From assembly GCF_015476655.1 (NCBI RefSeq), contig NZ_JABFHF010000008.1, forward strand, positions 124,001-188,000: a DNA stretch of 64,000 nt, in the 5' to 3' direction. Positions 55,818-63,571 of the stretch are shown here, in pieces (position 1 is the first letter of the stretch; the number at the start of each line of letters is the position of its first letter). The position numbers and the translations under genes are program-made. This DNA is from Aquiflexum lacus. GTDB taxonomy: Bacteria > Bacteroidota > Bacteroidia > Cytophagales > Cyclobacteriaceae. The notes beneath the pieces are model-generated. The model searched no databases. It worked only from the letters and a program-made list of their open reading frames with translations, and was not told where the DNA came from.

Positions 55818-56220
55818 GGGGCTGACCGGTTTTGACAGTAGGTGTAAGGACTGGGCTCGCATGCAGGCCGGAGTATGTACGGCCTTGAATAATTCATACG
55901 ACTATAATTGGCGAAACTTCTTACGCCATGGCTGCCTAATCTATCCCTCAGGGGACACAGATAATGCTTAAAGGGTTGAGATTCGATAGATTCTCCCCGG
56001 CCACATCCCGCAACCCGCCGCTCTTTCCGGGTTGATTCTGGGGTGTCGAAATGATCGAGCCGCTCCCTGTGAGGCTACTAAGCAGGGCTAAGACTAGTGG
56101 CTAAGTCAAGTATAGGTGTGTCATCCAGCAGTACTTGATCGAAAACCCAATAGGTGACTAAGCATGTAGACGGTACGGTGTTTCCCTATCTGGACGAGGG
56201 TTCGAATCCCTCCAGCTCCA
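55818..56220 (+). ncRNA. ssrA: Transfer-messenger RNA (tmRNA), tag GETSYAMAA
   Basis: A 403-nt tmRNA that rescues stalled ribosomes. The 5' end GGGGCTGACC pairs with CAGCTCC near 56213-56219; the discriminator A is 56220 and CCA is not encoded. The T arm reads GAGGG-TTCGAAT-CCCTC. The messenger part encodes GETSYAMAA followed by TAA, a close variant of the Bacteroidota tag GETNYALAA. Pseudoknot-forming GC-rich segments follow the tag. A strong terminator lies directly downstream. The 3' 136 nt are also found, diverged, at 60029-60164. An apparent 82-codon frame through it is not a protein gene. Confidence 0.97.
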
Positions 56221-56222
56221 CT

Positions 56223-56279
56223 TAAAAATCCCTCCCTCCCCCGATTCTCTGCGAGAAGCGGGGGAGGGAGGGATTTTTG
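56223..56279 (+). terminator. ssrA terminator
   Basis: AAAAATCCCTCCCTCCCCC pairs with its complement CGGGGGAGGGAGGGATTTTT; an almost perfect stem of about 18 bp with a T run. Confidence 0.9.
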
Positions 56280-56950
56280 TTTGCCTATATATCAAAGCAT
56301 ATTTATATAATGTTTTTTCGAATATCTTCAAAAAAATAATTGAAGCTTATCAAATTATTGATTTCAAAAGAAATGGTATCTTTAAACCTGAAGGGAGCGC
56401 TATTTGTATTTTAAATAGTTAGTAATGATGAAAATTATTATAACTGAGCGCTACATTAAAGCGTTGCGAGACCTTGTTCTTGCAATTTGCTTACTAGTGT
56501 TCTTGCTTAAATAGGCTGGAAGGGCGAATGTTTATAAATGCATGAAGGTCAGCTCTGTATAGCAGTAATCAAACTGACCAAGCCCGAGTGCAGAAGGTCT
56601 GCCAGCTCCCTACATTTATTTAACGTTTATTATCGCACATAGCAAGTGGTTCTTTTTGAATAGAGTTTCAAGTTCTAAAAGTTCCTTGAAATCAGGTTTT
56701 AAATTCTTAAGCCTTACAATTTTTTTTATATTGAAACATGATAGCTGCAACGGACAAATACTTTAAAAAAAAATCCATCTTTTAAATTCTATCAATCAAC
56801 CAATTTGTGGAGTTGACATCAATATTGATAGATATAACATTGAAAAAATTGAATCAAAAAATGCGGGTAGATACATTTTGGAAAACACTTGTTTTCTTTG
56901 TCAAAGATGTAAAAGAATTTATCAAATAAACCCATTTAAATGGGAATGAC
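56280..56950. other. Gene-free left part of the ssrA island
   Basis: No convincing reading frame in 671 nt. It contains the possible structured RNA at 56514-56607, a GCGCT-rich stretch near 56395-56465 and AT-rich sequence to the right. It may be remains of deleted island genes. Confidence 0.45.
56514..56607 (+). ncRNA. Candidate structured RNA with nested helices
   Basis: Nested pairings can be drawn: GCTGG (56515-56519) with CCAGC (56602-56606), GGGC (56522-56525) with GCCC (56582-56585), and GGTCAG (56547-56552) with CTGACC (56574-56579). A side hairpin CAGA-AGG-TCTG lies between 56591 and 56601. No matching family is known to me, and no promoter or terminator is obvious. Confidence 0.35.
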
Positions 56951-57466
56951 TTAATTATCAAAAAGAATTTTAACTTTTGAAGGAATATTTATCCTTTCAA
57001 TTTTGGATCCCACAAAAGAGTCTCGGTCAACATTCTCTACAAGTTTAGCATCAGTTCTTGAATAGGAAGATAAAGAATATCGAATTGAGTTAATATTTAC
57101 TTGTTTCAACTTTTCAACTTCTTGAGAAGTTAAAAAATAAACTGTTGTTGCTTCATTATTTACTTTATCTCGAATCCCTTTATCAAAACATTTTATTATT
57201 GATGCATCATCCAGATATATAAGTAAATCCCCTGATATCTTATTATCTTCAAAATGTCCAACTTGTTTAGTAAGTATTATAAGACCTTTATCATTGTCTT
57301 TACCAATTGCTATTTTTAACTCGGAAGAGAAGCTGCTTCCCTTCAAATAAAAGTCAAAGAAATCAGTTGTTTGATAAGTATTTTCTCCGATAAAGAACAA
57401 GTTTTGAGAATACAGACTTGTACTTGATATAACGAATAGGACTACAATAAATAATAAATTTTTCAT
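56951..57466 (-). CDS. Secreted hypothetical protein (island)
   Basis: 171 residues with a signal peptide (MKNLLFIVVLFVISSTSLYS). The mature part contains FFIGENTYQTTDFFDFYLKG and a C-terminal IPSKVKILFDN. No family is recognised. It is strongly AT-rich like the rest of the island and lies 53 nt downstream of another secreted hypothetical gene on the same strand, with which it may be co-transcribed. Confidence 0.6.
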   Translation of the reverse strand: MKNLLFIVVLFVISSTSLYSQNLFFIGENTYQTTDFFDFYLKGSSFSSELKIAIGKDNDKGLIILTKQVGHFEDNKISGDLLIYLDDASIIKCFDKGIRDKVNNEATTVYFLTSQEVEKLKQVNINSIRYSLSSYSRTDAKLVENVDRDSFVGSKIERINIPSKVKILFDN

Positions 57467-57519
57467 TTTTTTATAAAATGCCTTGTCTAGTTAATTGGAT
57501 AAAATTTCTCTATTAAAAA

Positions 57520-58185
57520 TTATCTTATATTATTTATTTTCAAAGATTTTAAGGTAGTCTCGAAATCTTTTTTCCAATAATCTGATTCTTCAATTCTGTA
57601 AGATAACGTCAATGTATGGATTCTATCATTATTGTGGAAGTTATAAATTTCTACCATTACATGAGGACCATCTTTTAATTGTCTTATATAGCTGAGATTT
57701 ATACATGTCATATTATTAATTTTCTTAAATTTTACAGGATTCCATTTTATTAATTTGTTCCCGATTAAGCTAAGGCTTTCTATTATTTGTGTCTTGAAAA
57801 AATGGTTAACTTCATCTAAGTCAGCTTCTGATACTTGAGAAATATCAAAATTTAAGTCTCCGTAATCCCCAGCTTTTCCAATAGAAGTTTCAAAAATAAT
57901 TCTAGCATATTTTTGGAACCCAGAGTTACTCATTTCATTAAGACCTTTTTGCTGTGCAGTTATATGATTAACATCAAACCCCTTTACTTTATTGATATGG
58001 TCTAAATATTCTCTATAATTTCCTTTCTGAATTTCCATTGTTGGAGGAATGTCAAAACTCCCCATATCTTTTATATAAATTCTTTCCCATCCCGATACTA
58101 AAGGTTGAGTAGAACTATTTTGTCCTTTAGTGGAATGAAAAATGATTAAAAAGATTGATATAAATAAAAACCCTGATCTATTCAT
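57520..58185 (-). CDS. Secreted hypothetical protein (island)
   Basis: About 221 residues from the ATG at 58185 (MNRSGFLFISIFLIIFHSTK), a typical signal peptide. An in-frame ATG at 58209 would add eight residues before it. The mature part has SGWERIYIKDMGSFDIPPTM and ends in a long amphipathic strand/helix region with LTLSYRIEESDYWKKDFETT. It resembles loosely the secreted proteins that share a fold with sigma-pathway lipoproteins, but no family can be given. Island location and composition suggest acquisition by transfer. Confidence 0.6.
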   Translation of the reverse strand: MNRSGFLFISIFLIIFHSTKGQNSSTQPLVSGWERIYIKDMGSFDIPPTMEIQKGNYREYLDHINKVKGFDVNHITAQQKGLNEMSNSGFQKYARIIFETSIGKAGDYGDLNFDISQVSEADLDEVNHFFKTQIIESLSLIGNKLIKWNPVKFKKINNMTCINLSYIRQLKDGPHVMVEIYNFHNNDRIHTLTLSYRIEESDYWKKDFETTLKSLKINNIR

Positions 58186-58318
58186 AAATTTAGTTTTTCT
58201 GATATTCATGATAATAAGTTGTAGGTTTTAAAGAAATATACCAATTGATTAGAAAATTAATCCCAAAAATGGATTACCTGTTTCTCCTTTGGAAATTAAT
58301 CCAATAACAATGTCTCCA

Positions 58319-58591
58319 TTAAAAACCTTCCTCAAAAAACTTATTTTAAGAAATACCTAGTGCATAAATCACCTTTAGTAAGCTACTGAATTTTTAATCT
58401 TCCCCTTTTTCATACATGCCATATTGAGCACGAGGAATATTGTGATCATAGGCAAAGTATTCATAGGAGGTATAGCCCTTCTTAATCCTAAGCTCCTTAA
58501 TTCTCTCAGCAAGTTTTTTGAGTTGTTCCTGTTTATATTCTTGGAATTGCTCTTCTTTATTTTTCTTAAAGATAAAGCAAATTGAAAACAA
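58319..58591 (-). pseudogene. XRE-type HTH regulator broken by two in-frame stops
   Basis: The frame from 58591 reads LAERIKELRIKKGYTSYEYF then NIPRAQYGMYEKGED, the helix-turn-helix of a small XRE regulator common in Bacteroidota. It meets TAA at 58394-58396. Reading on in the same frame gives KFSSLLKVIYALGIS, another TAA, then NKFFEEGF and a final stop at 58319-58321. This is the expected remainder of the domain. The two stops sit where Leu/Pro-like residues are normal, so the gene is probably inactivated. The first methionine (58591) adds about 26 residues that look non-native. Confidence 0.7.
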
Positions 58592-58646
58592 ACTTTTGCG
58601 TTACCACTTAAAAGTTACTACTTTAGAGTATCTATTTACTTTTAAT

Positions 58647-58862
58647 ATGATGAAAAAATCAGAAAAGATTATTGCCACAATAGGAGCTATAATTGGATTT
58701 TTTATTGTTGCTGGACTAATTCAAGCGGCTATTGTTAATAATGGCGGTGGTGGAAGAGGCATCATAGGATTAATGTTCTTAGGTGTCATTTATGGAATAA
58801 GGTCTATTTGGAAATCTAAAAGTAATCAAGATAATTCCGGTGATTTGCCCATGAAACCATGA
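58647..58862 (+). CDS. Small membrane protein upstream of a J-domain gene
   Basis: 71 residues from 58647 ([20 protein letters not shown]), or 70 from the second ATG. Two helices ([20 protein letters not shown] and [17 protein letters not shown]) are separated by a glycine-rich turn (NNGGGGRG). It overlaps the J-domain gene by 4 nt (ATGA), so the two are likely translationally coupled. No family is recognised. Confidence 0.55.
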   Translation: MMKKSEKIIATIGAIIGFFIVAGLIQAAIVNNGGGGRGIIGLMFLGVIYGIRSIWKSKSNQDNSGDLPMKP

Positions 58863-59686
58863 AAAATTATTACCTGATATTAGGCTTGAACGAAAATGCC
58901 TCTCAGGAAGAAATAAAAAGAGCCTATAGAAAATTGGCCCTTCAATGGCATCCGGATAAAAATTTGTCACCTGAAGCTCATGAGAAATTCATAGAAATAA
59001 ATGAAGCATATCTAGTCCTTTCAGATCCTATAAAAAGAAGCACATTTGATCAAATACTAAATTCTTCTAAACAAGTTAATACAGCAAAACCCAAATCTGA
59101 ATCTTATGATTTTGAAGAGTTTGTAAATGAAGCAAGGGAAAAAGCTAAGAAATATGCTGGATTTTCATTTGATGAATTCAGTAAATCATTAGCAAAGTCT
59201 TTAGGGGAGGCAGGTAAAATAGTTGGGAAATCTGCCATTAGCAGTATTTTTTTCTATTTATTAGCAGGAGCAGTGATTTTCATTGGGAAATTAGTTATCT
59301 CCGAAACAAACTCTGCCATAAATAATCTTCCTACTGAGAAAAGGCTCATTTTTTCAGATTCCCTCAAAACAATCACGTTTACGGATATTGAGGCTATTAG
59401 AAATAAAAAAGAGAATTCCATTCAAACTGCGGATGCGACTGGTTTTATCAAAATAAATCAAGACAGTGTTATAATTATGATAGCCACAATTAATGGGATC
59501 GAAGTTCAAAGTAAAGAAAGTTTATTTTTTAAAATCCGATCTGTTTCAAAATCAATTGATTCTAAAAATTACACAACCTATGCTTTTAAAACCAACCAAG
59601 GAGACATTTCCGTACTTGTTAAACCTGACGGAACTCCTTACCATATAGTTGCTTTTCCGTATTCATTTACGCCAAAAAATGATTAG
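58859..59686 (+). CDS. J-domain (DnaJ-like) membrane protein
   Basis: 275 residues. The N-terminal J domain (1-67) is complete, with [20 protein letters not shown] and the catalytic HPD in [13 protein letters not shown] charged linker and one helix ([20 protein letters not shown], about 127-146) follow, and then a 125-residue soluble C-terminus with no recognised domain. The topology would place the J domain in the cytoplasm to recruit DnaK and the C-terminus in the periplasm. There is no zinc-finger or client-binding domain. It is translationally coupled to the small membrane protein upstream. Confidence 0.8.
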   Translation: MKNYYLILGLNENASQEEIKRAYRKLALQWHPDKNLSPEAHEKFIEINEAYLVLSDPIKRSTFDQILNSSKQVNTAKPKSESYDFEEFVNEAREKAKKYAGFSFDEFSKSLAKSLGEAGKIVGKSAISSIFFYLLAGAVIFIGKLVISETNSAINNLPTEKRLIFSDSLKTITFTDIEAIRNKKENSIQTADATGFIKINQDSVIIMIATINGIEVQSKESLFFKIRSVSKSIDSKNYTTYAFKTNQGDISVLVKPDGTPYHIVAFPYSFTPKND

Positions 59687-59706
59687 AGGGTTTTCACACC
59701 CTCTAA
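59683..59706 (+). terminator. Terminator of the J-domain gene
   Basis: TTAGAGGG (59683-59690) pairs with CCCTCTAA (59699-59706) around an 8-nt loop. The stem begins at the stop codon. Confidence 0.55.
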
Positions 59707-59707
59707 T

Positions 59708-60028
59708 TCACTTATAATATTCACTAAGCTTCTCCAACTCCTGAGTTTTCACCCCTTCAGCAATATCTACATACTTTTGTAAAGTAGATAGTTTTTTATG
59801 CCCTGCAATCTTCTGTTTTACTGACTAAGGTATTCCAGCTAGGATTGAATTGGTAATAAAAGTTCTCCTCCCAGTATGGCTTGAAACAAGCTGATATTTG
59901 GGCTTAGTCAAGTACTTTTTTCGCTACCCTCATATTTAATTATCTCCGCCTCAGTATCCACGTTTGCATCTCTACAGAGGTCTTTGACATAATCATTAAA
60001 CTTCTTCTGATTGGATATCTTCAATATA
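59708..60028 (-). pseudogene. Tyrosine recombinase C-terminal remnant
   Basis: Read on the minus strand: ILKISNQKKFNDYVKDLCRD, then NVDTEAEIIKYEGSEK up to a frame change near a TGA. After it, in another frame, come KPKYQLVSSHTGRRTFITNS, ILAGIP, an in-frame TAG, then VKQKIAGHKKLSTLQKYVDI ending in EYYK and TGA at 59708-59710. HTGRR carries the His and Arg of the C-terminal active-site box, and GHKKLSTLQKY holds the second His and the Tyr nucleophile. The 5' two-thirds are missing: the right end abuts the ssrA duplicate directly. So it is truncated, frameshifted and interrupted. Confidence 0.85.
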
Positions 60029-60164
60029 GGGCTAAGACTAATGGCTAAATCAGCCGTAGGAGTGTCATCCAGCAGTATATAATCGAAAATCCAATAGGTG
60101 ACTAAGCGTGTAGTCGGTACAATCTTTCCCTATTTGGACGAGGGTTGGAATCCTTCCATCTCCA
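60029..60164 (+). repeat. Diverged copy of the ssrA 3' end (att-like)
   Basis: Aligns without gaps to ssrA 56085-56220 over 136 nt. By hand I count about 20 mismatches. The T-loop C is changed (GGGTTGGAATCC) and the acceptor strand is altered, so it cannot make a working tmRNA. It is best read as the displaced 3' end left by integration. Between here and the next gene (60272) no other feature is seen. Confidence 0.85.
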
Positions 60165-60271
60165 ATGATCATAATTAATTCAAAAATTCATCAAAATCCC
60201 TTGGAAGATTTTTAGTTTATAGTTTAAATAGCTTACTTTTTCATTCCCAAAACCTATTTATCCTATATAAC

Positions 60272-61633
60272 ATGAAAAAATCATCGCTGTTCCTGCTATT
60301 CTGTTTTCTATTTTTCACAGCACAAGCCCAATTCTCCCAAGCTGAAAGGGATTCAATTGCAAGGTTGACAAAGGCGGATTATTTGCAGATGCTTGGGCAA
60401 TTGGGGTTGAAGGAAAGTGATATGCGTCCCGGACCTTCAGGAAATCCATCTGCGCCAAATGCTGCCAATAGCGAAGAAAGCAACGTAAGGAATTATATCC
60501 TTCCTGAACTGATGGAATTGGATAATGGGAAAACCATCTCCACTCCCCAGGAATGGTGGCAACAAAGACGTCCTGAAATTGAAGAAGCTTTTGATCAGGA
60601 GATGTATGGGAAAGTTCCTGAGAACATCCCTTCTGTCAAATGGCAAGTTATGGATGCTTATGACACTGTAATTGGTAATTTCCCAATTCATGAAAAAATC
60701 CTTAGGGGAATTGTTGATAACAGTTCTTATCCATCCATCAAGGTAGAGATTGAATTACTTATCGCAACTCCACTCCATTCAGAAGGCCCGGTTCCGGTAG
60801 TCATGGAATTTGGATTTATCAGAAGTCCTTTCAATCCCGGCCCTGTCCAGCCAATAGGCTTAGGGTCATCCGGCGAACCTAGCTGGAAGGAACAGTTGAT
60901 TTCAAATAGTTGGGGTTATGCCATTCTGGTTCCTGCGAGTGTTCAAGCCGACAATGGGGCAGGATTGAGACAGGGAATTATTGGTTTGGTAAATAAAGGT
61001 GAACCGCGCAAACCTGATGATTGGGGTTCCTTGAAAGCCTGGGCTTGGGGTGCGAGTAGGGCAATTGATTATCTGGAAACGGACAAAAATGTGGATAGCA
61101 AAAGAATAGCCATAGAAGGTCTTTCCCGTTATGGAAAAGCAGCCATTGTAGCTATGGCATTTGAGCCTAGAATTTCTTTGGGTTTTATAGGTTCATCCGG
61201 AGCTGGAGGTCTCAAGATACTAAGAAGGAACTTTGGGGAGCAGGTGGAGAATCTGGCTTCATCTGCTGAATATCATTGGTTTTGCGGGAATTTTATCAAG
61301 TACGCAGGCAAACTTTCTGTGGATGATTTACCTGTAGATGCCCATCAGCTTTTGGCTATGTGTGCACCTCGACCTGTTTTTATCAGCTCAGGTTCTCCCT
61401 TTGTAGAAGGCAATTGGATAGATGCGAAGGGAATGTTTTTGGCAGGAGTCCATGCCGGGCCTGTTTATAAGATGTTGGGCAATAAAGATTTAGGGATAAA
61501 TGAATTCCCTGTATTGGGTACAGCCTTGGTTGATGGTGAAATCGCATTCAGGCAACATGCCGGCGGCCATAGTACCGGGCCAAATTGGAGCACTTGGATT
61601 GCTTGGGCTAGTCTGTATTGGGGGAGGGAGTAG
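60272..61633 (+). CDS. Secreted CE15-like glucuronoyl esterase / alpha-beta hydrolase
   Basis: A 453-residue protein with a signal peptide (ending FTAQAQ). The serine nucleophile elbow is IEGLSRYGKAAIVAMAFEPR, which fits the G-x-S-R-x-G-K motif of 4-O-methyl-glucuronoyl methylesterases (CE15). The catalytic His is likely that in FRQHAGGHSTGPNW near the C-terminus, and AWGASRAIDYLETDKNVDSK is family-typical. In CE15 the activity cleaves ester links between glucuronoxylan and lignin; a carbohydrate acetylesterase is the alternative. It is monocistronic and stands just outside the island. Confidence 0.82.
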   Translation: MKKSSLFLLFCFLFFTAQAQFSQAERDSIARLTKADYLQMLGQLGLKESDMRPGPSGNPSAPNAANSEESNVRNYILPELMELDNGKTISTPQEWWQQRRPEIEEAFDQEMYGKVPENIPSVKWQVMDAYDTVIGNFPIHEKILRGIVDNSSYPSIKVEIELLIATPLHSEGPVPVVMEFGFIRSPFNPGPVQPIGLGSSGEPSWKEQLISNSWGYAILVPASVQADNGAGLRQGIIGLVNKGEPRKPDDWGSLKAWAWGASRAIDYLETDKNVDSKRIAIEGLSRYGKAAIVAMAFEPRISLGFIGSSGAGGLKILRRNFGEQVENLASSAEYHWFCGNFIKYAGKLSVDDLPVDAHQLLAMCAPRPVFISSGSPFVEGNWIDAKGMFLAGVHAGPVYKMLGNKDLGINEFPVLGTALVDGEIAFRQHAGGHSTGPNWSTWIAWASLYWGRE

Positions 61634-61729
61634 ATAAAAAACTCCTTTTTATAGAGGTTAATTTTTAATCTTTTAGGCGTGTGATTGGAGACCCTCAAAT
61701 TGGCAATGGAGGATTTTTATCCAAATTCT

Positions 61730-61880
61730 GGCTATTGGACCTCTCCTATCGTCGAGGTGACAAGGCAAAGTTTTTTGTTACTCTTGTGTGTCATTATATG
61801 GTTCAAATTTGTTACTCGCTAAAATTTTAATCAGTTAAACAATATTCTAGGACTCCACCCTACGAAGGAATGTCACATCT
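61730..61880. repeat. Diverged single copy of the 150-bp repeat
   Basis: GACCTCTCCT and CGTCGAGGTGACAAGGCAAAG are shared with the tandem array at 54959-55463; downstream TCTTG...GTTCAAA and GAATGTCACATCT also align. It is the main content of the 303-nt gap between the esterase and SDR genes. A small array, CTTCATC x3, lies at 61897-61917. Confidence 0.65.
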
Positions 61881-61936
61881 CGCTTCTCTTTACTCCCTTC
61901 ATCCTTCATCCTTCATCCCTCAACCTTTATCCTTTC

Positions 61937-62698
61937 CTAATATCCCTTTACCAGTCCTCCGTCAACAGCCAAAGACTGACCCGTGATATAGCTGGCCCGC
62001 TCACTCAATAAAAATGCTGCCGCAGCTGAAAATTCATCTACTTTGCCAAAGCGCTTCATGGGAACGGAGTCTTTCAATTTATCAACATTTGGATTGCCTT
62101 CCAGCAATTGGTTAAGCCTATCAGTCTTGGTGTAGCCAGGCATAAGGTTGTTTACAGTAATGCCCAAAGGTGCCAATTCGTTGGAAAGGCTTTTGACCAG
62201 GCCAAGTAAAGCTGTGCGTACTGCATTGGAGGAAATCAGGTTGTCAACGGGCTGCTTGACGGAAACAGAGGTAATAGTCAGAATTCTACCAAACCCTTTC
62301 TCTTTCATTCCCGGAAGCACCATTTGAATGAAATCCACGGCAGAAAGAAACATGGATTCATAGAATCTTCTCCAATCTTCCAAACCGAAATCTCCAAAAC
62401 TACCGGCATCAGGACCACCGGTATTGGTCACCAAGATATCAATTGACCCAAAGGATGATTTGACTTTTTCAAAAAACTGCTTTCTATCATCCCAATCCAA
62501 GATATTGCAGGTTTCAGCGATTACCATTCCGGCGCCTGATTTTTCTAATTCAGATTTTGTGGTTTCCAAGACTCCTTCATCTCTACCACAAATAGCAACA
62601 TTTGCCCCTTCTTGAGCAAGTTCTAAAGCCACCCCTTTGCCAAGTCCTTTGGATGATGCCAATATCAATGCATTTTTTCCTTTCAATCCTAAATCCAT
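61937..62698 (-). CDS. SDR family oxidoreductase with atypical active site
   Basis: A 253-residue classical-length short-chain dehydrogenase. The nucleotide-binding motif is LILASSKGLGKGVALELAQE (GxxxGxG form), with CGRD, then the NTGG loop and the C-terminal TGQSLAVDGG. In place of the YxxxK pair, the expected region reads SSNAVRTALLGLVK: the Tyr is absent and Arg stands at the Lys position. Such SDRs (often annotated FabG-like) are common but of uncertain reaction. It is monocistronic. Confidence 0.88.
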   Translation of the reverse strand: MDLGLKGKNALILASSKGLGKGVALELAQEGANVAICGRDEGVLETTKSELEKSGAGMVIAETCNILDWDDRKQFFEKVKSSFGSIDILVTNTGGPDAGSFGDFGLEDWRRFYESMFLSAVDFIQMVLPGMKEKGFGRILTITSVSVKQPVDNLISSNAVRTALLGLVKSLSNELAPLGITVNNLMPGYTKTDRLNQLLEGNPNVDKLKDSVPMKRFGKVDEFSAAAAFLLSERASYITGQSLAVDGGLVKGY

Positions 62699-62844
62699 AT
62701 TGCTCTAATTAACCTATTGTATTTTTCTTTATAGAAAAATTGTATCCTCAAATTCGGAAAAATAATGGGAGAGTTTGAATGTTTTTAAAATCGTTCCAAA
62801 AAATGTAATTCCAAATCGCGAATAGATCAAAGGTACTAAAAACA

Positions 62845-62880
62845 AAAACATCTGGGAAAATTGCTCTTTCCAGATGTTTT
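62845..62880. terminator. Terminator between SDR and a small protein gene
   Basis: AAAACATCTGG (62845-62855) pairs perfectly with CCAGATGTTTT (62870-62880). It can serve the minus-strand gene at 62906 and has A/T runs on both sides. Confidence 0.75.
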
Positions 62881-62905
62881 AAAATTTAAAAAATACTACT
62901 ATTTA

Positions 62906-63121
62906 CTATAACAATGCACTCTTAAATCCACTAGCCACTCTTTGGCTAAAACTTCTATCGACTTCCATTAATGCTTCATGGCGTATGGATATAAAAGAGG
63001 TTCTCTCTTTGATTACATCCCATGCTCTTTCTTTTGCTTCTCTTTCACTACCTGCGAGGGTTTTGATCTGGAACTCAATTCCGTTGATTTCCAATTTGAT
63101 TACATATTTCATCATTTTCAA
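62906..63121 (-). CDS. Small conserved hypothetical protein
   Basis: 71 residues or slightly fewer (MKMMKYVIKLEINGIEFQIK, with starts at 63121, 63115 or 63112), ending VASGFKSALL. A short beta pair is followed by a Lys/Arg/Glu-rich helix (SEREAKERAWDVIKERTSFI). The size and the beta-alpha pattern suggest a small DNA/RNA- or protein-binding domain, but no family is assigned. It has its own terminator and no neighbours on the strand within 400 nt. Confidence 0.55.
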   Translation of the reverse strand: MKMMKYVIKLEINGIEFQIKTLAGSEREAKERAWDVIKERTSFISIRHEALMEVDRSFSQRVASGFKSALL

Positions 63122-63571
63122 ACAAGTTTAATTTTATCATTCAAAAAACCACTTAATCAATATTATCAGCACACCTGCTGAACCAAAATCACTAATTGCT
63201 GTCTCATACAACAATTATAATAATTCAAATTACATTTTTTTATATTTAAAAAACAAATACTTTTTAATATTTATTTAAAAAAAACTGATGTAAGTCTATT
63301 CATATCATTTGAAATTGCTTTTCGGCTCATCTGATGAAGATTTTATACACCAAAAAAAATCCAAATGAAAACCTATCTACGAGATAAATTTTCATTTGGA
63401 CCGGGGGAATAGCGAATTCTCCTTATTTACGAGGGAGTATCTTTTATTTGAGAAATCGCTTGAAGTCAGAAGTGGTAAGACATGACAATCCGACAATTAA
63501 TAAACATACGATTCTTGAAATGGATTTTAAACTTTGCAAGAATCACTAACGGAATCCATTTTTGAATAGTA
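63122..63571. other. AT-rich gene-free region with two minus-strand hairpins
   Basis: No gene is seen. A perfect 12-bp inverted repeat TCCAAATGAAAA/TTTTCATTTGGA (63360-63400) is followed on the minus strand by eight T, a strong terminator for a minus-strand transcript, presumably the ABC gene to the right. A second stem GATTCTT/AAGAATC lies at about 63510-63543. Confidence 0.55.
63352..63400 (-). terminator. Terminator downstream of the ABC ATPase gene
   Basis: A 12-bp stem, a 17-nt loop and a T8 run on the minus strand. Confidence 0.65.

Larger units (their letters stand above)
56221..60164. mobile_element. Decayed genomic island integrated at ssrA
   Basis: The region is bounded by the intact ssrA 3' end on the left and a diverged copy of the last 136 nt of ssrA on the right (60029-60164). 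Next to the right end is the C-terminal remnant of a tyrosine recombinase; XRE and J-domain genes and secreted hypothetical proteins lie inside. It is visibly more AT-rich than its surroundings. tmRNA genes are well-known integration targets. The broken integrase and regulator imply that it is no longer mobile. Confidence 0.75.

Noticed and set aside
55723-55971. 82-codon open frame on the plus strand
   Set aside because: It lies over the heptamer array and tmRNA; the tmRNA tag is read in a different frame.
56440-56650. Integron attC site (TTTAACGTTT near 56619)
   Set aside because: The RYYYAAC-like heptamer is present, but the matching GTTRRRY partner and spacing are missing.
60029-60164. 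Second tmRNA gene
   Set aside because: Only the last 136 nt are present, without the 5' half or tag, and the T loop and acceptor strand are altered.
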